Source: Chionoecetes opilio
Taxonomy: Eukaryota; Arthropoda; Malacostraca; Decapoda; Majidae
Assembly (NCBI GenBank): GCA_016584305.1
Contig: JACEEZ010005871.1
Coordinates: 1-64,000, forward strand
DNA: 64,000 nucleotides
Reading direction: 5' to 3'
How positions within the stretch are numbered: position 1 is the stretch's first letter; every line of letters starts with the position of its first letter. Made by a program: the position numbers and the translations under genes. Under the pieces are notes generated by a model. The model saw only the letters and a list, made by a program, of their open reading frames with translations. It had not been told where the DNA came from and did not search any database. This document shows, piece after piece, positions 1-11,822 of the stretch.

Positions 1-622
1 ACCGTCTTGATTCGAATCCCAATCCAAAAAATATTTGTGAAATGGGGTGTTATACACTTTGTGATATTGTTGCAATGTTTTGCATTGTTATTATCTCGGC
101 TCCTACCAAGCTTGTTGTGTTTTTGAAGCAGAAACCAATCCTTTTTCAATTCGACAAAAAACAAAAATTGTATCCAAGACGGTGCTTGGACGACATAAAC
201 ACGGTCAGCAGCTGACAGCCTACACCTGCTTCCCGACCTTTGTTTTATATTTTGCCACCTATTTTACGTGTTTTGGGGATAACATCATACAGTACTGTAT
301 TTCAAGATGTCAGCCCATCACGCAAGGGTGTCTCCAGCAGGAAGGGGGATGAAATTGAAGAGCCTGACCCTGCAGGAAAGGGTCAAAAGGACAAAAACAC
401 GACTTTATGCGACTGAGGATATGCGAGTGTAAGCAAAGAGATGCGGGTTATAACATCAATATGCCGAGATACATTTTTTTTTGCCGACTTTCTGTTTACA
501 TGTCACACAAGAGGTTGTGAGGGCATGATATGCCGAGTGAAAACCAAAGAGAAGTGAGCCTCCAGGGCCTACCTTTCCACCCCTGGAGCTAAATGCCAAA
601 CACGCGCTATAGGCATAGATGT

Positions 623-653
<31 letters not shown>

Positions 654-723
654 AAACTGTCTTGCCTTGCCGAGTTATATCAAATTCCGAGTTATACAGT
701 GCTGAGCTAAAAGGGTTTTACTG
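1..723 (+). mobile_element. Tigger/pogo-like element (family T1), right-hand part
   Basis: The sequence runs in from the window edge and ends in AAGGGTTTTACTG followed by TA. This is the same terminus as the fuller copy at 23217-26528, and most of the body aligns with that copy. It carries a short coding relic near 306-420 that matches the N-terminal transposase-like segment of the longer copy. A SINE remnant lies at about 553-655. The TA after base 723 fits the TA target duplication of Tc1/mariner/pogo elements. The left end is outside the window. Confidence 0.72.
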
Positions 724-725
724 TA

Positions 726-868
726 AAAACAATCCTGCCTACGCCACCACGGGCGAGGGCCAACCATCACAGCCCTCAAGTGACCCTCCAGGGCCTACCA
801 TCTGAGCCATGGAGGTCACTGCCTACAGGTGTTTTATAGGCAAAAGATCTAAAAAAAAGAAAAAAAAA
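726..868 (+). repeat. tRNA-derived SINE, 3' half split by the T1 element
   Basis: It starts inside the SINE consensus just after the point where intact copies read CACTATAAAAATCCTGCC, so the T1 element ending at 723 inserted at that TA. It contains the conserved ACCACGGGCGAGG block and ends in an A-rich tail near 850-868. The 5' half should lie left of the window. Confidence 0.75.
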
Positions 869-1404
869 AAACCCTTGTCTTTGCCTTGCCCGAGTTATAT
901 CAAATTCCGAGTTACATTTACCCCTCCCGAGTTTCCCGCTTGCTTTTTTTAAAAGGCATAGCGCGAAACTTTGCGGATCACGAAACTCGGGTTTATTGAA
1001 AACAATGTAAAAATGCTTATTTTGCCCGGTGCGAGGTGTACCTACCGTATTTTACAGCTTAAAGACTCACTTTTCTCCAAAAAATATCCTGAAAATGCCC
1101 CAAAGCCCCTGTCCCCCCCAGCAGTGAATGGGTACCAGGTGTTAGCCAAGGGTTTGTGGCCCGCTCCCATGGGGTGGTGGCTTGGGCCCAAAACACTACG
1201 TAGAGGAGAGGAGGAGGAGGAGAGGGAGCTTGAGTTGAGCTTGAGTTTGAGTTGGGAGTCCCCCAGCGGATGCTGTCGGTGAACCCTTTTGGGTCCGGCG
1301 TCCCACACACGTATTCTGTCCTACGAACGATATTTGATCTGATCTTGATTTTACAGGTGGCCTATTCTTCATAGGCCAGGCCTTTGAACCCGTGTTGCAT
1401 AAAA
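869..1404. other. Non-genic repeat debris
   Basis: The first 150 bases contain fragments resembling Tigger-type termini (CCGAGTTATATCAAATTCCG, then CTCCCGAGTTTC). The rest is purine-rich and has no coding signal I can support. Short open frames here overlap on both strands and resemble no family I know. Confidence 0.4.
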
Positions 1405-1556
1405 ATAAGTTAACACCTCGAAATAAGTAGCACCTGCCCTCACCCCCCCCCGCCGATCTTTACTTATTTACCACAAAATACTCCTTTGTAAGTGATTAAC
1501 AAGGACGTGTGTGGTACTGTGGTGCTGGAGGTACTGGAGGAGACAGGAGAGAAGAG

Positions 1557-1877
1557 AGAAAGGCATTAGAGGTACCGTAGGAAGGGAGGAAAGCATTAGT
1601 GTAGTGATTAGTTAGTAAGAGCAAGGCATTGAATGATCTAGCTCTGTACCGTTAATATCTATGTTAGTGTGCTTTTATGTATAAACAAGGCAGGTGAAGT
1701 CTTAATCTTAATCTTAATCTTGTTAAAAAACTTCCATCTCGTCTCTCGATTTGTCTTTTTTCCCTTGTGCCCTTTTGACGCTTAGTATCGTTTCATAGGT
1801 TCTCTTCAAAACTTTGTCTCCTTTGTTAAAGATTTGTCAACTCTTCCCTTGTCTATTTCACCTTGGGGGGAGGGGGG
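1557..1877. other. No gene; short TTAATC microsatellite
   Basis: This stretch contains a run of about four CTTAAT units near 1699-1722 and otherwise unremarkable sequence between the fold-back arm and the SINE. Confidence 0.5.
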
Positions 1878-2225
1878 GTAGCGGAGGTGGTTGGCGTCTC
1901 CGACTGGTGTTCTGGGGTGACCCGAGTTCGATCCCCGAAGAAACCAAAAAAAACCTTTTGCACCGTCGAGTGGCCTAAGAACACCACATGCCCTGTCCAT
2001 CAACTCTCCCTTCGATTGCGAGTGCATCGGAGGACACAGGGGGGCGGCATGAGCCTCTAATCACAGGCGTCACTATAAAAAATCCTGCCTGCGCCACCAC
2101 GGGCGAGGACCAACCATCACCCCCCTCAAGTGAACCTCCAGAGACTACCATCCGATCCCTGGATCACCACTGCCTACAGGCGCTATAGGCACATATTAAA
2201 AAAAAAAAGAAAAAAAAAAAAAAAA
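1878..2225 (+). repeat. tRNA-derived SINE, nearly full length
   Basis: The tRNA-like head has an A-box-like GTAGCGGAGGTGG and a B-box-like GAGTTCGATCC. The conserved body (GCACCGTCGAGTGGCCTAAG, GAGGACACAGGGGGGCGGC, ACCACGGGCGAGG) and an A-rich tail near 2196-2225 follow. The same order of blocks recurs at 5275, 24088, 26128, 37555 and 37972, which supports one SINE family. The RNA polymerase III promoter boxes are inferred from the tRNA-like pattern. Confidence 0.85.
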
Positions 2226-3407
2226 CTTGGATACTAAAAATATGTCTGTTGTTTTGGTCTGAGTGAGTGAGGACGTCAACTGATGGTTGTGTGACAGTGT
2301 TATAACGGCAATAAGACTGTCACAATGCCTTCCCTCTTTTCTCCTGTCTCCTCCAGTACAGTCAAACCTCGATATAAGGACCTAAGGGGGGGAGGAGTGG
2401 TCCGTTAAAGCCGAATGTCCATTATAGCGAGGGTATTTTCCCAAGGGTGGAAAAATATAGGTAAAACACAGGAAAATTTGTGAAATAAATTAGAAATAAT
2501 CACAAACAAAAAGCAGACCTTTGTAGCTATGTTGGGGGGGTAAACAGTGACTGGCGCTAAATGCTGGTTTTGGTATGTTCCTGCACGCTGGTTAATAAAT
2601 GAGAATTAATCACAAACAAAACCAGACCGTTGTAGCTATGTTGGAAGGTAGACTGTGACTGGTGCTACAAAGTAAGCTCGCCCACGACTGCAATGATGGT
2701 ATTAGGAGAGGTAGTAAATCTTCAGGCTCGCTCATTACTGCTTGGTATGCTATGAAATACCATTATTTAGGTGAATGTAGACATATAATGCATTTTAAGG
2801 CTATTTTTCATACATAATATGTATGTCATCATGTGTACATGGGTAACTTGTGTCTTATAATTATGTCTTAACAACAACACTGCTGCTGCCATGGCTGCGC
2901 TGCGCTGCCAGGCGTGGATGAGCGCCTTGCTTGTATTTTATCTATTTACAGGCAAACTCAGAGAATATGCTGTGAAATTCAATGTTGATGCAAGTAAGGA
3001 TAGGAAAGGATCATGTCATCATGATGAGCGCCTTGCGCCTTGGGATAAGCGCCTTGCTTGTATTTTTATCTATTAAGGTCAAACTCAGAGAATATGCTGT
3101 GAAATTCAATGTTGATGCAAGTAAGGATGGGAAAAGGGGATCATGTCATCATGTGTACAGGGTAACTTGGTCAAGTTACCTTTAATTTAGACAATAATTA
3201 TAAGACACAAGTTACCCAAATGTACACATGATGACATGATCCTTTCCTATCCTACTTGCATCAACATGAATTTCACAGCATTTTCTTGAGTTTGACCTTA
3301 ATAGATAAAAATACAAGCAAGGCGCTCATCCACGCCTGGCAGCGCAGCGCAGCCATGGCAGCAGCAGTTTTGTTGTTAAGACATAATTATAAGACACAAG
3401 TTACCCA

Positions 3408-3887
3408 TTACACATGATGACATGATCCTTTCCTATCCTTACTTGCATCAACATTGAATTTCACAGCATATTCTCTGAGTTTGACCTTAGCCTTGCGAAT
3501 ATCACTCACTGTTGTTTCTTTACACCATACTCGACACACACCCGGGCGACGGGAAAAACCAGACTCCACCTTCTTAATGAGTTCTAATTTCTCTGCAATA
3601 TTTAGATTCACACACTTCCTTTTGTCACTTCCCTTTCTGTTTCGATGCCATAATGACTTCACTGCACTGAACAAGTTAAATAAGCATATAAAACAACGGA
3701 AAACAGGCGAAAACAGCTTAAACTGAGCTTGTAAACAAGTGCTCCGACTGTCATATATGTAGTACCACGCGCCCCCGACTGGCGGACACTTGTGTAAAGG
3801 CGCCGTCAACATTAGCTCCTTTTCCGTCGATCTCAGACGACGAGTCTGACGAGTTCCGACGAGCCAACCATGAACGCATCCATGCAC
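3408..3887 (-). pseudogene. Tigger-type transposase N-terminal fragment (CENP-B/psq helix-turn-helix)
   Basis: The 159-codon open frame has an ordinary-looking first half, then RKCVNLNIAEKLELIKKVE, TVSDIRKAK and KLREYAVKF. These fit the N-terminal psq/CENP-B DNA-binding helix-turn-helix of Tigger transposases, which binds the element's terminal repeats. The homologous start is probably the internal HRNRKGSDKRK region rather than the first ATG. A DDE catalytic core is absent, whereas an intact transposase is usually several hundred residues longer. A second, more broken copy of the same segment lies at 40476-40690 on the other strand. The element is almost certainly inactive. Confidence is high for the domain and low for any present-day product. 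Confidence 0.75.
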
Positions 3888-4173
3888 ATTTTTAGCTAGT
3901 TATGCTTGTGAACGATTGACAATAACATAAAGTAAGTGTATAGCAGCGATAGCCTGCCTGGGCGCGGAGCCATGTTTTTTTACATTCGACGTACAAATAA
4001 GTGCAGACGAACAGCTGTGGTGTGTGACGCTGTGCTGTCTCCTGGGGTAGAAGCTTCAGCTAACACTAGAAGAGAGGAGGAGGAGAGGAAAGAGGAAGGC
4101 GAGGAGAGGAGAGGACCTCGAATCAAAACTTAAGAGAAAGGGGGTCAAAAGAAGAAAGTCAGAAATTGTAATA

Positions 4174-4842
4174 CAGGGAGGTCCCGTTATACGAGCATTC
4201 GGTATACGATAATCCGATGATACGAGATGTGTAAATTAGGGTCTATTTTCAATATACGAGGACCGAAAACCCAATGATACGACATTCAAACTCGGTGGGT
4301 AAAAATAATCAAGTTCAAAATGCGCGCCCTACCACCCCCTGTCTGGACAAAGGGGGATTTGGTTGACCCAGTGAGGTCACCCCTAGCAAGCCGTGACCTG
4401 AAGGGTAATTAAACATATGGCGCGGCCTGACATTTAGGGGTAATTAGCAGGTTGCAGCCCCAACCTTGGGACTGCTACACTACCTTCTCTTGTATCACGC
4501 GGCATCCCCTACATTACAGCGTCTTTTTTGCTTGTTATGCATGTTTTTGTTAATTAAGTGCAGTTATGTTATTTGTGTGCTATTTTCTCTTTCAGAATGC
4601 TTTTCTACAGAATAGGTAGTACAGTGTGGGTAAAATAAAACGCTGTGGGGTTTTTGTGTTGCTATAGTTTTATTTAGCTTGAAAAAACATGTTTTTTTTT
4701 TTTTTGTTTTTTTTTTTTAATTTATGGGATCCTCGAACCAAACCTATATTTTACCATTTGTTATGGGGTTTTGTTATACGAGATTTCTCTTTACGGGGTT
4801 GCCAGGTGGAACCTAACTGCTCGTATCTTCGAGACCTCCCTG
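4174..4842 (+). mobile_element. Tigger-like non-autonomous element (family T3), nested
   Basis: The ends are CAGGGAGGTCCCGTTATACG and an inverse CGAGACCTCCCTG, with TA on both sides (4172-4173 and 4843-4844). No coding region is visible. One copy of an internal module with TGACCTGAAGGGTAATTA and GGGGTAATTAGCAGG is present at about 4365-4480. Related copies are at 33723-36872, 35703-36482, 44290-45168 and 58819-60315. Confidence 0.9.
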
Positions 4843-5274
4843 TACGTACTAATATTCAATATTTTAACCCACATACACACCTTCTACAACAAATCACTAG
4901 CAAACACAGGCTCCTACCTTATATATCTTAATATCTGAACATTAAAAACTCTTAAAACCCAAGCATTCCAAAATAATTAAAAAAAAAATTATGTCGAGTT
5001 TACGTTCAGCGGGGATAAGCGGGTCTGATATGCCATTCTTGCCCGCAATTGTCTTGTGAATGGAGTCCGTTAAATCCGAAGTCCGTTAAATCGAGGTCCG
5101 TTATATCGAGGTTTGACTGTATGTACCTCCAGAAACCACAGTACCCCCACACGTCCCTGGCTAGTCACTTATAAAGGAGTACTTTGTGGTAAATAAGTAA
5201 GGAACGGCGGGGTTGTAAGGTTTAAAGGTGCTACTTATTTTGAGGTGTTACCTATCTTTTTTCATTATCCTTGA

Positions 5275-5560
5275 TGAGGGCTGTAAAATCCACTTAAAAT
5301 CTTTTCTGCACTGTCGAGTGGCCTAAGAACACCACACGCTGAACCCTTAACTCTACCCTTTGATTGCGAGGGGATCAGAGGACACAGGGGGTGGCATGAG
5401 CCTCTAATCACAGGGGTCACTATAAAATTATGTCTACGTCACCACGGGCGAGGGCTACCCCTCCACAGCCCTCAAGTGAACCTCCAGGGCCTACCATCCC
5501 ACCCCTGGGAGCTCATGGCCTAACTGCGCTGTAGGCACACACACACACACACATACACAG
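5275..5560 (+). repeat. tRNA-derived SINE lacking its head, with a CA tail
   Basis: The body blocks CTGCACTGTCGAGTGGCC, GGACACAGGGGGTGGC and CACCACGGGCGAGGG are present. The copy ends in an alternating CA run at about 5538-5560 instead of poly-A. The tRNA-like promoter head is missing or truncated at the left end. Confidence 0.75.
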
Positions 5561-5640
5561 CTGTCTGCTGTGTGTAACAGATGCGATCAAGAAGGCTCCT
5601 AACACAACTGGGTATTGTGACTGGCTGCTGTGGCCAAACA

Positions 5641-8400
5641 AGGACGCAATCAATCAATCATTGGGGGCATACGCCGGGGGGCGCGTCGCCTCGCCCACCT
5701 ACGACGCCACCCCCCGGGGGTCACCACGCGCGAGTTCCATGCAGGCTCCTTTCCCATACCAAGCAGCTCTCGACAAGAAAAAATCAAATTGCCCCAGCCA
5801 CGAGCCTTGTGGGTGCCCCCTTGGCCTCCCCCATGCCGGATTGTCTCTTACAGATACAACCCGATGAGAAGGATCGGTTTCAGGGTAGGTGCCACATGCC
5901 CATATAGCCGAAGTTGGCGCTGACGGACTATCAGGTAATAGGCCTCGATTCAGTCTCACGGTGCAATCGCTGATTTGACACGTAATCAAACCCCGCGATA
6001 CCCATGATTCTGCGAAGACACTTATTTCCCAAAAGGGATTGATTCGTCTCTTCAAGTCACTATTTAGTGTCCATGTCCACAACCATAGAGTAAGACAGGG
6101 ATCACAAGCGACTTGAAGATCCGGATCTTTGTCCTCCTGCACAGGTACCGACAACGCCAAATACTCCGCTGAACGAGTCCATAACACCGTGGGCTATGCC
6201 AATCCGCCGTAAGACTTCTTGACTTGACCCGCCGTCATTAGGACCGTACCAAGGTATGTAAAACTTTCCAAGATCTCAATGTCCTCGCCACACGCATGAA
6301 CAGACTGATGCTTCATCTAGTAAGTCTCCAAACACCTGGACCTTGGTCTTGAGCCAGGAGGGCCTTAAGTCCCCAAAAGGGTTGCCTCCTCGTGCAGCGC
6401 CTCGAGCGCCATCACCAGGACCTCCAGCGACTCAGCAAAGATTACTGCATCACGGCAAAAAAAAAGATCAGTGATCTTGGTGTTCCGACGGATGCTCCAC
6501 AATCACTTTGATCTACAACCCTGTCCAATACCCATCCATAAAAAGCGTTGAAAAGTGATGGGCAAGGGGCGCACCCTTGCCTCACTCCTGTATTCACAGG
6601 AAAGAAGTTGGATTACACCTGCCCCACACTTCACAGCACTCTCAGTCCCAGAATACAGACCAGTTTTTCAAACCAATAGTCCTTTCAGGAATCTCTCGAA
6701 GTCGCAGAAGATCCCAGAGTGACTCACGATGCACTGAGTCAAACGCCTTCTTGAGATCAACATAGGCTGCAAGCATCCCCGTCGAAACTCACGTCGGCGT
6801 TCCACCAGGACACGAAGCGCTAGGATACGGTCCGTTGTTTACTTACCAGGCATGAACCCAGACTGCTGAGGTCTTGATGCTTCACCAGATGACTGCGAAT
6901 TCGTGTCAGCAATAGATGGGCAAGCACCTTGCCTGGTACGCTGAGCAGTGTAATAACGCGGGTAATGTTGCAGTCCTGACGGTCCCCTTTCCCTTTCCAG
7001 ATAGGGACGACCAGCCCCTTTTTCCCGTCAGAGGAATGGTACCTGATTGCCACACGGCAGTCAGGACCGCATGCAACCCGCGGATCATGGCCTCACCCCC
7101 CGCTTGAGGGGCTCCGCACTGAATTACAAACACCAGCTGCCTTTCCACCCTCAACTTTGCACAGCCTCTCGGGCTTCGTTTAAGAGAGGGTGCGGTTTCG
7201 TCAATGGGGGGGGATCGGCATCCCCTGCCTGTAAAACCCCGTGGTGTGAAGCTGCTCAGTTGGAGGGTCCACCGTGAACAACTGCCCAAAGTACTCAGCC
7301 CAACGAGCCATCTGCCCATCCATATCCGACACGAGGCGCCCATCTGCTGTTCGAATAGCACTCGCCGAGAAGGAGACTTGGAAACGGAGCTTCTTCAGGG
7401 CTCGGTAGGGGGTCGGAGGTCATTAGCATTCAAATGACTTCGACATCCTCAGCAAAAACTCCTGACATACCTCTCCTTGTCTCTCCTCAGGAGGGTTCTA
7501 GTCCCGGGGTGACAGAGCCCTGTGCTGGTCCCGGTTTCCCAGCCAGGCTGGCAGTGCGACTCCTCGATTTTCTCCAGCGTCTCCCTAGAGACAAAACCAC
7601 GCCTTGACTCGGTCGCTCCCCAATACACTCCTTGGCAGCCCGAGAGTGTTTCACATTTGAAGGTATCCACAGTTCTACAAGATCCCCCAGAGCACCGAGC
7701 ACATCAAACCGATTTGAGACTGCCACCGCATACTTCATGAGCACATTTCAAGTCCTTCAGTTCTCAAGATGAAACACAGTATGGTTACCTCTTGAGATTC
7801 TTCTGGAATTTACATAAAGCTTAAGTGTAGCAACACAACAAGTCCTGGGATCTGTTCCAAGAACTAGCCTCCGGTAAACCCTGCAGTTCTGGAGGATTCC
7901 TCCAACGAGTACTAACGAGGATTGGGGTGGTCGATCTCCTTAGCTTACCCCTCGGCATTACTATACCATTCCAGCGGTGCAGCTCTGTCTCTGATACGCA
8001 AGGAACCTGCATTCCTCCACCTTCTGGCCTTGCAAAGTTCAGAAGCAGAGACTGTTTGGTGTTTTTCTGGTATCCGGAGCCATGGGGACCAACACACAAC
8101 TCGTAGCCATCTCCTCCAGTGCCAGAAGTAGCATTGAAGTCGCCCAATACATGAGTGTGTCCCGAGGAGGACACTGGTCTAAATACAGATCGGTTTGGCG
8201 TAGAACATCTCCTTCTCTCAGTTTTACGCATCTCGGTAGGATCGTACACATGCAACAAGAGCCATGAAACCCAGAGTGTGTTTTCACATCGTCACCTCCC
8301 GCATTATACGCTCAGCAACCGCAGTAACCTCAACAACTTGAGGCTCTGCAGTGTTGCGCAAGGACACAGAGGACCCAAAAAGACCTTGAGTCTTACAGGT
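5641..8400 (-). pseudogene. RTE-like LINE, copy A (endonuclease and reverse transcriptase), decayed
   Basis: Read from 8400 towards 5641, the fragments follow non-LTR retrotransposon order. An AP-type endonuclease piece with GDFNATSGT and DGYELCVGPHGSG lies near 8170-8050. Reverse-transcriptase blocks follow (VVPIWKGKGDRQDCN near 7000, TLLSVPGKVLAHLLLTRI). A C-terminal part with WTLNSDLKRRI and PETDPSHRVVSVRDN lies near 6100-5850. The 3' end is a short repeat of ATTG units, seen here as CAATCAATCAATCATTGGGG at 5647-5666. Many frameshifts break the frame, and the FADD catalytic region near 6455 is damaged. The RTE assignment rests on recognising the protein and is inferred. Two more copies lie at 31100-33606 and 50275-51702. 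Confidence 0.8.
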
Positions 8401-8429
8401 GGAGAGCTATGCAGTTAAATAGTCTCGTT

Positions 8430-11400
8430 CCATATGATTATCCTAAAAAGTGAAAAAAATAGGAAGTAAACCAAGATGGAGAATCCCGCCAAGACACCTT
8501 TCGACGGTTTTTGATACCAAAAGAAAAAGACATATTAGGGCTAAAAATGACCAGAAAAGAGTCCATAATGCTAGAAAATGTGGTACGATCATTGGGGGGG
8601 GGGGGAAGGAGGGGGGATGGATCATTCGATAAATGGAGAAGCAAGTGTTCGTACTGGAAAAAGATAATATATTTTGAAATATAGTGGACAAATTAAATGG
8701 TTAAACAAGATGACGAAAAAGGTAGTGAAAATGCATGCAGGGAAATTAATGCAGTACTAAGAAATGAAATGTGACATACAATAGGAAGGAAGATGAACAG
8801 AAGACATGGAAGATCGAAATAGAAAAAGCCAAGAAAGTTTAACGTCGATATATAATATCAAAGAAAAATTGAAAAGAAAAAATCTGACCAAAGAATTATA
8901 AAAGTAATCCAAACAAAGAAATTTAGTTATAGATACGGTGGACAAAAAGAATGTTGTCATCATTTTTGGGTCTCAAGAAAAATTGCTGCCCAAGAAACAT
9001 AAGAGAGAGGAAGACAAGTAAAGTACCAAAAGAATATTTAAGTAGTAGAGAAAATTCGAGATAGAAGAAGAAATAGAAAAGATCATAGGTTAGGCAATGA
9101 TGAAGAGGGAGGGGGCCCGCCCCTTAAAAGTTAAGTTTAGGTCACAAATAACAGACCGACAATATTCTATTGTCCTAAGGCATAGAAATGGCAAAGACCG
9201 AAGATATACGAAATATGGTAAGAAAGGGATATGAATGAGGGATAAAGAGCTAGATTGAATGTAGGTACTGTTAAAGAGCCAAAGAAAAAAACGAATTTAG
9301 ACACGGAAGAGGGAAAAACAGAAATTCTATTTTGGAGATTTTAGAACCAAACTGAAGAAAGTGATATCTAAAAGAGAAGAGTAAGAGACGACAGTTCAAG
9401 GAACGAAAAGGATGGCAGGTATTGTACACAAAAAAAAAAATATAAATGGGCTATATTTCAACATTAACCAGAAGTAAAACGACTTACCGTGAGAGCCAAT
9501 AAACCATCCATATTGGGTTTTAGTAGAAATTGAAGCTGAGTGATTCTGAGATGTGCCATTGGGGAGGGTCAATATAATTACGGAGGGCGGAAAACAGAAC
9601 TCAGAAAAAGGGAGGTGTGTAATGTGTTACAGGAAGGATGTGGTGTAGGGAATGTCGAAAAAGGATAAGGTATGGCCAGGCGGTGTTGATTCTCGTTGAA
9701 GGTAGAGTTTTTGGTGAATGAAAAAAGGAAGATAAAGAGACTTAGAGTACTCGTATACGTTCCACCTGAGACAAATTCATGGGGAGTAAAGATATGGAGA
9801 CATGTAAGAGACACAGCAAATGTTTAAAGAAATACGATTGAAAATTGTGGAGAACATAAGTATGATGGGAATTTTACTGCAAAGAAGTTTTTTGCTGGGA
9901 GATGTATCTGAAGGAGGAGAAGACTCATGGGGTGGTACCTTGTTGGATTTGTAATCGATAATCATCATGACTCAGTGGATTAAGAGAACACAAGATTCAG
10001 AGGTCTGCGAAGAACCTCAGACTAGAACCTACTATTTGACAAAAGAACTGGAAGTAATTAGTAAAGTACATTATTCAGTGCCCATTTGGAAAGAGTGAAC
10101 CATTCACTTTATTGATTTGAAATAATTATAGCAAAAAGAGGGAGAAGAGAGAACACACGAAGGAAGATGCAATTTGGAAAAACAGACTTTGAAGGATTAG
10201 GAACATTTTTCTTATAGACAGACTGGAGTAATTTCATGCAGCAAGAATACCCCCGAAAAATGGGATGATTTCATGCCGAATTTTACACTGAGGATATATC
10301 GTTCTTTCCAAGGATAGTTATCAGAGAAAAGAAAAAGATGAGTGGGTGTAACAGAAAATGTGAATTAAGCGACTAGAAAGAGAAAAACCATGAATAGTTG
10401 GAGGAAAAAGGAGTATCAAACCTTTGGGAGAATCCAAACAACTAGAAATGGAATATTGTAAGAAGCCGAAAGAGAAGAATAAAGTAACTATGAGAGGAAT
10501 ATAACAGAAAAAAGTAAGATCGAACCGAAACTTTTCTATAGATATATAAATGAAAACTGAAAAACCAAGGAAGGAATAGATAAGCTGAAGTAGAAGGCAT
10601 AGTGTTTGAAGATGCATTACAACAGCTGAGGTTAGAATAAGTGCTTACAGACTGTATTTACAAGTGAAAGTGCATTTAAAACGAAAAATATAATAGGCAA
10701 AGAAAATATAATGGAAACATAAAAGTAGACATAATAGAAGTAAAAAGGCTAATGAAAGTAGATGTGAGAAAAGCCCCGGTCGATGGAAAAGTCCACACTG
10801 GATAATGAAAGAGTGCAGTAACCAACTAGCAGGAAGTTACATAGTGTAATTGAGAGTTCACTCAAGGAGAGCAGAGTCCCCGCTTGATTGAAAAGCAAAT
10901 ATTTGTTGGTCCAATTCACAAAGGAGGAGACAAAGAAGAACCATTAAATTACAGGCCAGTATCATCACAACAAGTGTAAGTGGCAAAAATGTGTGAAAAA
11001 ATTGTGACGACAGATGGTTGAAATTTTTTGGAAGAGAACACACACTCGCAGAGTTGCCAGTTTGGATTTAGAGAGGAATGTCTGTACAACAATTTATTAA
11101 GTTTTTACGAGCGAGAGTGATCGATGTGACCACAGGCAAGAGAGAGGGTGGGTCGAATTGCATATACTTGGGACTAAAGACGGCATTTGACCAAGGTACC
11201 TCCCAAGAGAACTTGCTCTGGAAGCTAGAACATGTAGGAGGATTGAAGGGTGTTTGCTAAAGTGGATTGGAGCTTTTTGGGCAACAGAGAGATGAGAACA
11301 GTAATAAAAGATCAGAAGTCAGAATGGTGCAGTGTGATAAGTGGATTCCTCAAGGATCAGTATTGGCCCCAGTGATGTTCTTTGGTCTTGTAAATGATAT

Positions 11401-11640
11401 TACAGAGGAGTGAACAGTTTATATGAGTTTTATTCTCTGATGATGCTAATTACTAAAAAAAGTATAAAGTAAAGAGGACCTGTGAGGATTTACAAGGATC
11501 TAGATACGGGATTTCAGATGGAGTCAAACTATGGGAAATGAGTTTTAATCTGAAACACTAACACTAACACAGTGTAAAGTGATGGAAGTGGGCAGGTTAC
11601 AAAAAGAGACAGAGGAAAGTATTCGATGGTAAAATGAATG
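8430..11640 (+). pseudogene. CR1-like LINE, heavily decayed, 3' truncated
   Basis: The stretch is purine-rich on this strand, with only scraps of frame. The recognisable reverse-transcriptase pieces are GPIHKGGDKEEPLNYRPVS near 10912, KMCEKIV near 10990, CIYLGLKTAFDQ near 11160, LLWKLEHVGGLKG near 11215 and IPQGSVLAPVMF near 11344. They are in the correct order for a non-LTR reverse transcriptase. The 5' part (8430-10700) is assigned by continuity and composition. A more intact C-terminal fragment, probably of the same family, is at 26646-27108. The copy ends where an ACACTGGG terminus begins near 11646. Confidence 0.65.
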
Positions 11641-11822
11641 GTATAACACTGGGCGACAAAAAAAAATCAAGATATGGTTCTGGACTAAATTAAGCTGAGT
11701 ATAGGTAAATCGACCCTGCTGAACTACGATCTGATGTTCAATTAACTATCACGAGTCCGGTTTTTGAGAACCAGATGCAATCAGAAAATATGGGTAAAAT
11801 CAGCAGAAATAAGGTTTTCACC

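Larger units (their letters stand above)
2359..5119 (-). mobile_element. Tigger/pogo-like element (family T2)
   Basis: The ends are CAGTCAAACCTCGATATAA and its inverse TATCGAGGTTTGACTG, each flanked by TA (2357-2358 and 5120-5121). The body holds a transposase N-terminal coding relic on the minus strand. A module repeats several times in both orientations between 2820 and 3480, carrying GAATATGCTGTGAAATTC and TGTTGATGCAAGTAAGGAT. A second Tigger-like element is nested at 4174-4842. The rest of the transposase is missing, so this copy is non-autonomous. Confidence 0.85.
1405..5262. repeat. Fold-back repeat with ~150-bp inverted arms
   Basis: The left arm (about 1405-1556) includes AACACCTCGAAATAAGTAGC, TACTTATTTACCACAAA and TGGAGGAGACAGGAGA. 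It recurs inverted at 2335-2357 plus 5121-5262, where CTCCTGTCTCCTCCAG, TTTGTGGTAAATAAGTA and ACTTATTTTGAGGTGTTA are visible. The right arm is broken by the T2 element at 2359-5119. A SINE sits between the arms. It could be a non-autonomous DNA transposon. I could not define target-site duplications. Confidence 0.6.

Noticed and set aside
1878..1950. Possible tRNA gene from A- and B-box-like sequence
   Set aside because: The boxes belong to the head of a SINE that recurs with the same body and tail, and no cloverleaf with a proper acceptor stem is evident.
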